A stretch of 64,000 nucleotides of DNA from NCBI RefSeq assembly GCF_000372725.1, contig NW_005200970.1, forward strand, positions 47,494-111,493, in the 5' to 3' direction. A program made the position numbers and the translations under genes. Shown here in pieces: positions 41,733-52,056 of the stretch. This DNA comes from Emiliania huxleyi CCMP1516 (taxonomy: Eukaryota; Haptophyta; Isochrysidales; Noelaerhabdaceae). Each line of letters opens with the position of its first letter. The stretch's first letter is position 1. The notes under the pieces were generated by a model. It was not told the DNA's origin, searched no databases, and worked only from the letters and a program-made list of their open reading frames with translations.

Positions 41733-42362
41733 CGTTGGCTGAGTGTCTTGTCTTGTGGTTCTGTGTGTCGCTCCTGTGTGACCGTCATCGCCCGTCTAGC
41801 GTCCACCCATACCGCGTTGGTGTCCCAGTCGTTGGTCGGACTGTGTTTCGCCTTCCCATTCATCAAAGGTTCTCGAGGTGGATACCCTTTGGCCGCGTTG
41901 GGCAGGGGTGTGGTCAGCTCAGAAAATAAAAAGAACGAAAAAGAATTTGAAAGGAAGGCTGTCGCACACGCACGATTCACAGGACAGACTGCAACGGTGT
42001 ATCAGTCACCTTATGCCACTCTCGCTGCGTGAGCGGTTGTTTGCATTGTGCTAAAAATCTCTCTCTCTTCTTTATGCTGAGTGCCGTGGTGTGTTATCCG
42101 TGCGTTCAGAACAAGCTGCTGTCTGTGCGTGACCTTGGACTTTTTCAGTTGGATTGAGAGACTGCCTGTTGTGTGAATCGTGCGTGTGCGAGAGAGTTTC
42201 GTTGTGAGAGACTGACCCCCCCGATTGATTGATTGATGGGAAGGCGAAACACAGTCCGACCAACGACTGGGACACCAACGCGGTATGGGTGGACGCAGGA
42301 CGGGCGATGACGGTCACACAGGAGCGACACACAGAACCACAAGACAAGACACTCAGCCAAAC
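41733..42362. mobile_element. Foldback (long inverted-repeat) element
   Basis: Arm 41733-41867 and arm 42236-42362 are inverted near-copies (TTGGCTGAGTGTCTTGTCTT, CACCCATACCGCGTTGGTGT, ACTGTGTTTCGCCTTCCCAT). The about 370-base centre has no ORF of note. A third, single arm-like copy occurs at 57590-57690. The structure fits a MITE or foldback element; flanking target duplications were not identified. Confidence 0.75.
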
Positions 42363-42964
42363 TGACTGCCACACATCCTGAGGCGAACTTCCCTAGTCAC
42401 CCGCGGCCGGACTCCATCCGGCACGCGTCGCTGGGCGCTCAGAGCTGCGTCCCCTGCTCGCCACCCCGACGCCCAAGGCGCCCGAGCGAACGACAGGCGG
42501 CACGCGAAGACTGGTTGCAATCCCGCCGACCGCCAGGCCGCGGGATGATGTGTGCGTGGTCATGTAGTGGGTCTCGGAAGCTCTCCTCTCGGGCTAGGAG
42601 CCAGCCCCTCTCCCTTCCCCCCGGAACACTGTGACCGAGTCGAGGCGTGTGCTTGCCGGTCGACGGCCGCGCGCGGTTGGCATTGTGACGAAGGTTGCGC
42701 GCGGCCGCGGCGCGCCCGCCATGGCTTGGCGCGGCGGCGCGCCTACCAGCGGCAATTGTCGAGGCACGGGAACGCTTACCCGGGGTCATCCTCTGAGCCT
42801 GGTCGTCGGCGCCGCGATGCCACGGCGGCGCATTGTCGTCGGCGCGCTGCCCCGCGTACCCCCCCCCCCCCCGGGGACCCGGGGGGGACGGGGCGGAGTG
42901 GGACGGGGTTGGAGCACTTGAAGTGCGGCCTCCAACACGCGCGGCCACCGCGGGTACCGCACCG
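42363..42964. other. Upstream region of the FUSC-like gene
   Basis: No gene seen. Contains a C-run/G-run palindrome at about 42859-42890 (CCCCCCCCGGGGACCCGGGG) likely to be difficult for assembly. The promoter of the 42965 gene should lie here; no TATA-like box is obvious. Confidence 0.5.
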
Positions 42965-45900
42965 ATGTCCACCGGCGGCTGGATCGCTGAGGTGAGATGG
43001 GCCGCGCGCACGTCGCTCTCTCTGACCATCGCCGGCGCTGCCCTCTTCATTCCTGGCATCACGCCGCTGCGGCTCCCCGAGGCACCGTTCGCCGCCTTTG
43101 TCGCCGTGGTGACCGTCCAGGCCAACCCGGGCGCAACCCTCCGGACGTCGGCCGACGTCCTGCGCGGCGCCATCCTCGCGGCGATCATCAACCTGCCCAC
43201 GCTCGCGCTGCCGGCCGCCGTGCGGCAGCACCCCGCGTTTGCCACGCTCTTCCTGCTGGCGCTGACCTTCGGCATTGCGCACGCCAAGCTGCACCTCATC
43301 ACGATGCGGCTCGCCCTCTCCTGCGGCACTATCCTCGCCCTCGCGCCGCTCGGCAGCGACGCCGCGCTCCGCCCGGCCCACACCCTCCTCTTCCTGGCGC
43401 TCAACGCGCTCTCCGTCGCGTGCGCCGTCGTCGCGTCCGCCATGCCGCCCGTGCGGTCCGCGCGCCGCCAGCTGGCCGCCGAGTCTGCGCGCGCAGAGCG
43501 GCTCGTCCTCGACTGCTACGACGAGCTCATCGAGGCGACTCCATCAATTAAGTATGAATTACTTGTTGATTAGTTATATGAAGAGAGCTCATCGAGGCGT
43601 TCTGCCCCGGCAATGCGCATGCGTCTCTGCGCCTCCCATGAATTAAGTATGAATGCATCACCAATGTATAATTGATCCTCTGCACGACCCTCCTCCGCGC
43701 CCCTCTCTGCAGGTCTTCTGCTCCGGCAAAGCGCATCGATGCGCGCCTCCTCCCTCAAGAACTAGTTGTTGATTAATACTCCATCGATTCCCAAGGCAAG
43801 CGCATCGTGCGCGCCTCCTTCCTCCTCCAGCTCGCTCGGGCGGCGCCTCGCGAGCTCGACCGACTCCGCAAGGTCAGCCACTGCTTCCACTCGCCGAGAG
43901 TAGCCGACCCCTCTACTCTTTCCCATTTGCCGAGAGGAGCCGAGATCAGCAGGCCCCCCTCCACTGCTGCCACTTGCCGAGCGTAGCCGAGATCAGCCCC
44001 CCTCCGACGGGAGGCGTTTCCTTGGAGCTGACGCATGCTAGAATGACTCGTCGGTTTGATACCCTGCACCGCCTTCGCAAGGACGCTGCGTGGGAGTGCG
44101 GCGGCGGCGGCGGCGGAGGAGGAGGAGGAGGAGGAGGTGGGGCGGGGGAGCAAGGCGCGCGCGTCGAGGCGGCGCAGCGGCATCTCTCCACCCTCATCGG
44201 CGCGCTGCGGCGAGGCTCCCGTTCGGGCGGCCGGTCTACAAAAAAAAACACGTCTTTCGGCTCGGCACCTTGTGTTTCGTGTTGTAGGCTCCCGCTCTGG
44301 CGGCCGGTCGAGCAGCACGCACGCCGCGTTCGTCTCGCAGCTGGGCGCGCCACTCGCTCTCCGCGCGCTGCTGCGCCGCCATGTCCGCGACACGTCCATG
44401 ACGCGTCCACGGCACGTCCGTCAGGAGCGCCGCTCCGCGAGCTCTCCACTGCGTTGCGCCGGCAGGACGCTGTGGCGGTGCGGCGGGCACTTGCTGGCGT
44501 GACTGCAGCCTTCCAACGCGCGAGGGAGGCGCTCTTCTACTCGCCAGAGGAGCGGGCCGGCGGCGCCAAGCAGCTGATCAGTTAGTTAATCCGTTCATTA
44601 ACAGGCGCTCTTCTACTCGCCAGAGGAGCGTGCGGGCGACATCGCCGAGTACCGCGACGGCTACGCCCTCATCGTCAACCCGTTCCTCCTCAGCGCCATC
44701 CAGCTCGCTCTAACCGTGTCGCGAGATCGCCTCTTGCCGCCCTCGGCCTCGTCACACGCAGCCCAGCCGGCCGCCTCCGCCTCCGTCGCCTCCGCCGCCT
44801 CCGCCTCCGCCTCCGCCTCCGCCTCCGCCTCTTCCGCCTCCGCCTCCGCCTCCTGCGCCTCCGCCTCTTCCGCCTCCGCCTCTTCCGCCTCCGCTTTCTC
44901 CTTTTCGCGCGGGCTGCTGCCGCGGCTGGCGATGCCGCGGCTGGCGATGCCGCGGCTCGGCGCTCTGCGAGACCGCGCGCGGCTGGAGCGCGCGGTCAAG
45001 TTCTCGCTCTCCATCACCCTCGCCTCCCTCTTCCTCCACCTGCCGGGCGAAGAGTTCGACTACGCCGTCTTCGCGCCGGTCGAGGTGTCCTTCATCATCT
45101 TTGACCGCGTGGGCGGCTCCGTCTCGCAGTCGATGATGCGCGTCTTCGGCTCGTCGCTCGGCGCCATCGCGGGGTACTTGATGGTCGTCGCGTGCCACGG
45201 CTCGGACACAGCCCTGCTCGCCCTCCTCGCCTGCTGGGGCTTCCTCTGCTCGCTCGGCCGCGCCTCCCGCCACGGGTACGCGGCGTGCGTCGCCGCGTGG
45301 ACGGCCGCCATCGTCTCGGCAGCCCACAGCCGCGAGGTCGCCTTCGAGAGGATCACTCACTCCTTCCTCGGCGCCGCCGTCATGCTCTGCGTCGTCCACG
45401 CCGTCCTCCCACGCTGGGCGCGCGACGGAGTGCGGGCCGAGCTCGCAAAGGTCGCGGCGGAGGCGGCCGGCGTGCACGCCGCAGGGGCGCGCCAGTGGCG
45501 CCTCGGGCTGGGAGGCAGGTCTGCCGGCGGCGAGGCTGGCGGCGAGGGGGCGGACGCGGGGCCGAGCGGCGCCAGGTCGCCCGGCAAGGGGGAGTCGGAG
45601 CCTCTGACGCGGCTCGGCGCCGACACGGAGCAGGTGGCTGCCGCAGAGGCGGTGGGCGCGCGGCTGCGGCGGCTGCAGGGCGCACTCTCCTCCGTCGGCA
45701 CTCTGCACCGCGAGGCGTGCATCGAGCCCGAGCCGTGGGCCGTACCACCACCTCAATCATGATGAGGATGATACGGACAGGCGTGTATCGAGCCCGAGCT
45801 GTGGCGTGGGCCGTACGCCGCCGCCAAGCTCGGCGCCAGCATCGACGCGGCGCGCAAGCTCGTCGACGCAGCAGTCACGGCGGCCGAGACGCAAGCGGCG

Positions 45901-46496
45901 AGGCAGCAGTCGGCGGTGGAGTGGATTCTGACCCCGCACGACCGGACATGTCCGCGGACACGCCGGTGACACGTCCACGGCACGCCCCTTAGGTGGAGTG
46001 GATCCTGCACGATTGGATCCCGCCCGAGCTCGACGCCTTTTGGGAGGCGCTCGACTCGCTCGCGGCTGCGGCCGACGCCTTTGGCCCCGCGCTCGCCGCC
46101 GCCGTCCTCAACGAGCGCGCAAACGACGACTTCGCAGCGGAGCGGCTTGACGAGGCGCTCGCGGCGCTCGAGGCGCAGCAAGAGGCGCTCGGCGGCCTCT
46201 ACCGCACTGCGCTCGCTTCGGCGGTGGAGCGGGGCCGATCCGCGGTCGCGCTGAGGGTGAGCAACGCCGACATGCTGCTGCACAACTCGATGTTTGCGGC
46301 GACGCTCGGCACGTCGCGCGCGCTCTCGGCGCTCGGCCGCGCGGTCGCGTCCCTCTCCGAGGTCGACAGGGTGCGCTCGCAGCTGAGGCACGACCGGGAG
46401 GGCGGGCTGCCGCCAGCGAGGCAGCCGGACGACGCTGGGGACGGGCGGGGGGAGGTTGTGGGCGAGCGGGCGCCCGCGAGGGCGGTCGCGGTCTGA
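42965..46496 (+). CDS. FUSC/ALMT-like aromatic acid or anion transporter, ten exons
   Basis: ATG 42965. Exons: 42965-43534, 43597-43609 (or 43713-43725), 43796-43872, 44082-44214, 44288-44344, 44425-44528, 44605-45714, 45781-45915, 45993-46496; 900 residues in one frame. N-terminal half: helices SLSLTIAGAALFIPGI, AFVAVVTVQANPGATLRTSA, AAIINLPTLALPAAV, TLFLLALTFGIAHAKLH, TLLFLALNALSVACAVVAS. After a soluble part with Gly and Ala/Ser runs (QPAASASVASAASASASA), a second set: SITLASLFLHLPG, SLGAIAGYLMVVACHG, LALLACWGFLCSLG, ACVAAWTAAIVSAAH, LGAAVMLCVVHAVLP. Two half-modules separated by and followed by soluble helices are typical of FUSC/ALMT proteins, which export aromatic acids or conduct malate. 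Seven introns start with GC; nearly all carry an exon copy. Substrate unknown. Confidence 0.8.
43597..43725 (+). other. Two alternative 13-nt microexons in tandem
   Basis: Microexon A 43597-43609 (GCGTTCTGCCCCG) and B 43713-43725 (GTCTTCTGCTCCG) each have AG before and GC after. Either one keeps the frame between exon 43534 (phase 0) and exon 43796 (needs one base); using both breaks it. They would encode AFCP-G or VFCS-G. Confidence 0.55.
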
Positions 46497-46532
46497 GCGA
46501 GCAGAGTAGCGAGTACAGCAGCGATCCCAGAC

Positions 46533-46690
46533 CAGGTAAGGTAAGGTATAAATTTCTCCACACACACACAAAGTAGTGGGGCAAGAAGGGGGGGGCGACG
46601 CCCTCGCGTCTCCACACCCGGACACGGGCAGGAGCCCCACGCGGCATTCAAAAGGTCCCAGTGCAAGCACTGTCCCGGTGCACGTGGGTG
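46533..46690 (+). repeat. Dispersed repeat R2
   Basis: GGTAAGGTAAGGTATAAATT, CTCCACACACACACAAAG, GTGGGGCAAGAAGG, CCTCGCGTCTCCACAC, CAGGAGCCCCACGCGGCATT; aligns with 28101-28226 with small indels. Confidence 0.85.
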
Positions 46691-47711
46691 TGAGCAGCCT
46701 ACGGGGTGTGGACCCTGAGTTGACCAGGGGTTGTGCGCCGGGCCCTCCTGCTCGGCTCCAGCGAGTAGACAAGTCTTGTCACTAACAGAGTAGAAGGACC
46801 TGACCTCGGGGCCGATGTGACCAAGCGCTGGTAGCGTGGTTCAACCTCACACCCATGGTCTCACAGTGTGCCGGCAGTCGCCGAGCAGTGTCGCTCACAC
46901 AAGCCGCAGCACAAGTGACTGAGGGCCAGTGAGGGCGAGCCCATCGCTGTCACAGCTGTGGCAGCCGCACAGTAGGCTGTGTCAACTGTGCAGAGTGTGT
47001 GAGCAGCAGAGGAGCTGCTCTCCAGGCTTCTGTCGCAAAGAGCTGCATGCCACCGAAGGCGCTGTCGAGGTTCGCCGAGCGCGGCGCAGGTTGGGGGACA
47101 CCGTCACCGACGAGCGCGTTGGAGTATTCACTCCGGACAAAGACGGGCACACAGCGGACGGTGCGGGGCGTGTGCCCGTCATAGTGGCGAGGCGAGGGAC
47201 CGTCTGTGGCGAAGTGGGTCGCTTCCCGCGATTTCCTCAACTCACGGTCCTCTCCCTCTACCCGCGAATCTAGTGTGGACGGTTTTTTTCGCGGTATCCG
47301 CCGGGATATGGGATACCGCTTACCGGGAGATACCGGGAGACACCACGAGATACACGTGGATATGATGAGATACGGAACCCCCACGATGTGTTCACGCCGA
47401 CGTCCGGCGTGAAACCGCAAATCGGACGCGACGGGCGAACTTCGCGCTTCGACCGGCCGTGCGGCTACGCGCTCGATTCCGCCTATGATTGGCGAGAGCT
47501 CGTCATCATCGATGAAGCATCGCAAGGGTGCATGTGGATATGGCGGGATATGGCGGGATATGGCGGGATATGGCGGGATACGGCGGGATACGGTCAGATA
47601 TGGAGACGAGAGATACACCAAGATACCCCGCAAAAACCCCGTCCACACCTGGGCTCCGCTACCGTATACCCCTCCACCTCGCGACAGACCAAGTCGCCCT
47701 CCGGCTCCGCT

Positions 47712-47860
47712 GCTTACCTGCCTTCGAGTGTACCCGGGTTGTGGTCCCACACCCACTGGTGGCCGGGTATAAGGTAAGGTAAGGTAAATTTCTCCCCCCA
47801 CACACAAAGTGGTGGGGCAAGAAGGGGCAACCCAGCCTTGCACTACACACCTCTCCCCAC
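47712..47860 (+). repeat. Dispersed repeat R2 with its 5' extension
   Basis: Adds an upstream part, CTGCTTACCTGCCTTCGAGT and TGGTCCCACACCCACTGGTG, before GTATAAGGTAAGGTAAGGTA. The upstream part is found inverted at 52205-52275. Confidence 0.8.
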
Positions 47861-48130
47861 GGTCGCGGACCCGGACACGGTAGCTGCTGACGAGAGTGAG
47901 ATTGCCCGGCCGACAACTCTCGGCTCTCGCTCGAGTTTCACACGCTCGCGCGTCACTACTAGAACGGCAGTGTTGCTCAGTAAGCACAGCCGTCGTCCGC
48001 TGTCTCGCCCTATCCGCCGCCGTCCCCGGCGACGCTGCCAGATCCTCGCCCCAACCACCCTCTCGATTCATACCTTGGTCGACTCATATGTTCATTTGGG
48101 CTCGAGCATCAAATCATCCATGGAGGCAGA

Positions 48131-50482
48131 CTAGCACGAGATGGCTTTGCAGGAGGACGAGATTGTGCAGCTGTTCGATGCCGCGTCCAGAAACATTTCA
48201 GTGCATCGAGTATTGGACGTGAGGTCCCAATCGCTGATGTCTTGGTCGAAGGAGGCCGCGCTGAACAACATCCTTGTGGTGAACCTGACGTTCCTCATGT
48301 CCCAGCTGTCGAGCGGCTGGTCAAAGGAGGCCGCGAGTTGGAACATATCTACGAATACCACGAAAGGGGCTCTGTGAGGTGGGGCTGGGCGTGCAGAGAA
48401 GGCTGCAGAGGAGTAGGGAGGACACACAAGCGGCGTCCGTGTTGCTGCTCATGTCCCAGCTGTCGATCGGCTGGTCGAAGGCGGCCGCGCCCGAGAACAT
48501 GTCTGCATGAGGCGGGTTTGGTGAGGATGGCGGGGTGACGGATGATGGCAACAGAGAATCGGTGGGGAGAAGCACATTCGGTGTTTGTCACGCTGCTCAT
48601 GGTCCAGCTGTTGAGCGGCTTGTTGAAGGACAAGGCGCCTGAGAACATGTCTGCGCACACGAGGCAGGGTTTGGTGGAATTTGGCCGAGGGTGGCGGAAA
48701 GGGCTGCAGAGCGCGAGGAGGACGCACTGTCAGTGCGCATGACGCTGCTCATGTCCCAGCTGTTGATTGGCTGGTCGAAGGCTTCCGCGTTCGAGAACAT
48801 GTCTACTTGCACACGGGACGGTTAGGAGCCGCGGAGAGGCTGCAGGCTTCAGAGGCGCAGGGAGGACACACATGCGGTGTTCATGTTGCTGCTCATGTCC
48901 CAGCTATCGATCAGCTGGTTGAAGGAGGTCGCGCCACTGAACATGACTGCACACGCAAACGCGGCGGGACGAGATGAGCTGGGACGAGGGGAGTTAAACA
49001 CGATTGCAGAGGCGTGGGGAGGAACGCACAGTCGGTTCTCGTCACGCTGCTCATGTCCCAGCTGTTGATGTCCTGGTTGAAGGCTCTCGCACCGGCAAAC
49101 ATCGCTGCACACGCACACACGAGGCGGGGGCACGGTGAGATGGGGTTTGCCGAGAGAGCTTCAGAGGCCGAGGGCGCACAGCTGGTGTCCGTGACGCTGC
49201 TCATGTCCCAGGCGCCGATGTCAGGGTTGCACGTTGCCTTGTTGGCGAACAGATTCGACATGTCGGAGATGGCCCGCACGTTCCAGCTCGAGATCGGGCC
49301 GTAGGTGACCAGCGCCGCCGCCTCGTCGCTGCACCACAGGTCGATCGCGGCCTGAAGAGATTCCCTGTCTGGAACGACGTATGTCGGGGGCGGCGATGGT
49401 GGCGGCGATGGTGGGGAAGGCGGAGGAGAAGGTGGAGGTGGAGGGGAGTGAGGAGGGCATGCCGCCGCGGGCATGCACGTCTTGTCCGACATGTCGTAGG
49501 TGCCCCCGGCAGCCACGCACCCCTCTTCATATGCGTGGTCACAGTCCGGCGGGGGCGACGGCGGGGGCGGCGACGGTGGAGGTGGCGACGGCGGCGACGG
49601 CGGTGCCGAGACGACGATGATGACATCCGTGGTGGGCTCAACCGCAAAGTCGACCGGCGTGCCTAGGTCCTTTTCCATGGTCTCGAGGAAGATCGGCTCC
49701 TCCGCGGCTTCCGTCACCATCTCTGCCGTCGGCCCTGCCCCGTCCTGCAAGATCGTGACCTTGATCATGCCGTTGCCGAGGTCCAGAAGGGTAATCTGCG
49801 CGGCCGTGACGATGACGCCCGCCTCCTTCAGCGAGTCGATCACTGCCTTCTCGACCGCATCCATGTCGATAGCCGCGAGGGCTCTCAGGGTGGCAAACAG
49901 TAGCTGGCGTCCGTCAGCAGCCGTGCCAACGTGAAGAGTGAACTCGGAGGCAGGGATCTCGACCTGGCCGGGCGCCAATGGCGGCGGCGAGGGGGGCGTG
50001 GACGGCAAAGGGGAGACGTGCGGCCAGAAGGGTGGCAGCGGTGGTGGCGGCGGTGGTGGCGACGGCGGAGACGGAAGGAGAGGCGGCGACTGCGGCAGTG
50101 GCACCGCCTTGCACTCATTACCCTCGAGCACCGTGCCGGCTCCGCAGTTTGCGACGCATTCGCCGCTGTCATTCTTCGACGTGCCGGCGCCGCAAGTGCA
50201 CATGGATGGTGCGTACGGGGGAGGCGGCGCGGACGGGGGTGGAGGTGGCGACGAGGCATCCGAGCACCAGTCCGTGTTGGCGCACAGGTCGCAGTGTGCC
50301 TCCGACTCGCTGCACCAGCCCTGGATCACGCTGTTTTGATCATTGCACCACGGCGCAGCCCAGGGTGGGCCGCAGCCGCAGTCCCCGTTGCGGCACACGC
50401 CGTCGACTGCAGCCGTCAGAGCCCGCGAGGCGAAGGCGTGCGCGCAAGGGGCGAGAGCGACGAGAATGGGCAGCAGAGACAT
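48131..50482 (-). CDS. Secreted proline-rich protein with BspA-like (DUF285) repeats, seven exons
   Basis: ATG 50482 gives signal peptide MSLLPILVALAPCAHAF. Exon 1 (50482-49180) encodes Cys-rich segments (CRNGDCGCGPPWAAPWC), Pro-rich linkers (PPSPPSPPPPPPP), a domain with EFTLHVGTAADGRQLLFATL and a second Cys/Pro part, then the first DUF285 unit (ISDMSNLFANKATCNPDIGA). Exons 2-6 (49030-49104, 48872-48946, 48728-48802, 48576-48650, 48428-48502) are each exactly 75 bp and code one 25-residue unit (MFAGARAFNQDINSWDMSS type). Exon 7 (48348-48131) codes the last units and CKAISC. All six introns (69-83 bp) are GT-AG and phase 1; total 631 residues. DUF285 repeats form leucine-rich-like solenoids in surface proteins of bacteria and protists. 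Probably an adhesin or wall protein. Confidence 0.85.
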
Positions 50483-50973
50483 ATACAATGGTTGGCGCGA
50501 CGGGCTGCGCGGTCGGGCGAAGTTCGGTTTCACCGAGCGACAGCCGGCCGAAATTCAGATTCTTTTTGACTAGAGTTAGTCCTCCGCCATCCTCACTGTC
50601 ACACACCCCCGACACGCCCATACAAGACAAATTTTATAAAATGAACTCGGGGGCACGGGACGCGGCACAAACGGGGCACAAGACAAACCCGGCGTTCTGC
50701 TCTCAAAAGAACAACAAACTCTCTCAAAAGAACAACAACAAGGAAAATGGTAAGGATGAGACCAGCGGGGAGACTCCCCGCCTATGCAACACCCCAGAGA
50801 GAGGCTGCCATCGCCGAAGCTGTGCCTAAGCATAACTCCCAAACCCGCAGCGGCCCGGGCGCCCTTGGAAATTCTTTTGGCTTTGGTCGTGCGCGGTTTT
50901 TCTAAAATTCTTTTGGCTCTGCTTCATCGGTGCTAGGGTGGGGCTGTGCCGCTCTCGCCGCTGCTCGTCAACG
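50483..50973. promoter_or_regulatory. Divergent promoter region with paired AAATTCTTTTGG motifs
   Basis: Between the DUF285 gene (-) and the SDR-like gene (+). GAAATTCTTTTGGCT occurs at 50870-50884 and AAAATTCTTTTGGCT at 50904-50918, about 60-100 bases before the ATG at 50974. On the minus strand AAAAAGAATCTGAATTTC lies about 70-90 bases before the ATG at 50482. This A/T-rich word recurs near several gene starts; its role as core promoter or initiator is inference. Confidence 0.4.
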
Positions 50974-52056
50974 ATGATCGCCGTCCTAATCGCCCACTCT
51001 GCCACCGTCATCAGCCCGGGCAGCAAGGTGCTCGTCGTCGGCAGCGGGCCCGTCTGCCTCTGCGCTGCGAAGCTCGCTGCCGTGCGCGGCTTCAGCACGA
51101 CCTGCCTGGTGCCTCCCGGCGACTGCGAGCTCGGCCCTGGCCTGGTGAGCGAGGGAGGAGACCTCGGCTCGCTGCCGCTGACCTTCATGCCCGTGGCCGG
51201 CCCCGAGGCCTCGGAGGAGGCCATCGAGGCTGCGGCCGCCTCCGCAGAGGGCCTCATCCTCGCGATCGACAACGAGGGCGCCTTTGGCAAGCCGGTGCTC
51301 GAGACGTTCCTGCAGCCGAGCAGCGCGCTAAGGCGCGTCGCCGTGATGAGCCGCTACCTGAACGGCGAGGGCATGGGCTTCTTCGCCTCTGCCGCCAAGA
51401 CGGCCGCCAATAAGGACGTCTGGGCCGCCAATGCGCAGGCTGTGGCGAGCTACAAGGCGATGGAGGCGGAGGTCGCGAGGATGAGCGGCGCCGCGGGCGT
51501 CGAGTGGACGGTGATCCGCGCCGGCACGCTCAAGGGCGGCGGGTCGGGGTGCTCGGGCGAGGAGGGCGACGAGCGGTCGGTGGGCCAAGCTTTCGCCGCC
51601 GCCGCGCCTCCACCCTTTGGACCCTCAGTGAAGCCTCTCGGAACACCTTCTCCATAGGGCGAGCCGTCGCTCCTCACGCCGGCCTTCTACGAGCTCGGCC
51701 AGCAGGACATTGTCAACTGGCGGGCTGCGACTCGACTGCTAGGCGGTCGAATGTCTTCAAACGTTCCTTCACACTCGTCGGCACTGGTTCACAGGCGGCT
51801 GCTGTACGACTGCTCCGCGCTCAAAGTGAAGCTCGTCCGCGGCGACACCCTGCCCGGGCCGGGCTTCACCGCGGCCCTCACCGCCACCGACAAGGTGGGG
51901 GCCGGAGACAGCCACCGCGGAGCCGTGGCCGCCGCCCTCGTCGAGGCGCTCCGCTCCCCCGACGCCGCCAACCGCGACTACTCGGTGGCGGCGGAGGAGG
52001 GGCGCGAGTTCCCTGGTGAAAAAGAGTGGTCGCACCTGTTTGAGGCGGCCCACTGA
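50974..52056 (+). CDS. Atypical SDR / NAD(P)-binding Rossmann protein
   Basis: ATG 50974 (MIAVLI..). GSKVLVVGSGPVCLCAAKLA is a Rossmann start (G-x-G-x-x-C variant), then GFSTTCLVPPG, GLILAIDNEGAFGKPVLETF, RVAVMSRYLNGEGMGFF, SYKAMEAEVARMSGAAGVEW, TVIRAGTLKGGGSG, typical of atypical (NmrA/extended) SDRs. Exon 1 ends near 51558 with an unclear donor; exon 2 is 51658-51719 (GEPSLLTPAFYELGQQDIVN). A GC-AG intron 51720-51794 leads to exon 3, 51795-52056 (RLLYDCSALKVKLVRGDTLP ... EKEWSHLFEAAH). No catalytic YxxxK is visible, so it may bind a cofactor without reductase activity. The last 115 bases are copied in inverted orientation at 52905-53022. Confidence 0.65.

Larger units (their letters stand above)
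46497..48130. other. Repeat-rich intergenic region
   Basis: No supported gene. Holds R2 copies at 46533-46690 and 47712-47860 and a GGATATGGCG minisatellite (47533-47605, about seven copies) preceded by related GGATATGGGATACCG words at 47300-47370. Long frames here run through repeats and differ on all strands. Confidence 0.7.

Noticed and set aside
42439-43443. 334-codon minus-strand frame opposite the FUSC-like exon 1
   Set aside because: Shadow of a GC-rich coding exon; the plus strand encodes membrane helices in a ten-exon frame.
46929-48134. Open frames on both strands in 46.9-48.1 kb
   Set aside because: They run through R2 repeats and a GGATATGGCG minisatellite, with no domain or splice consistency.
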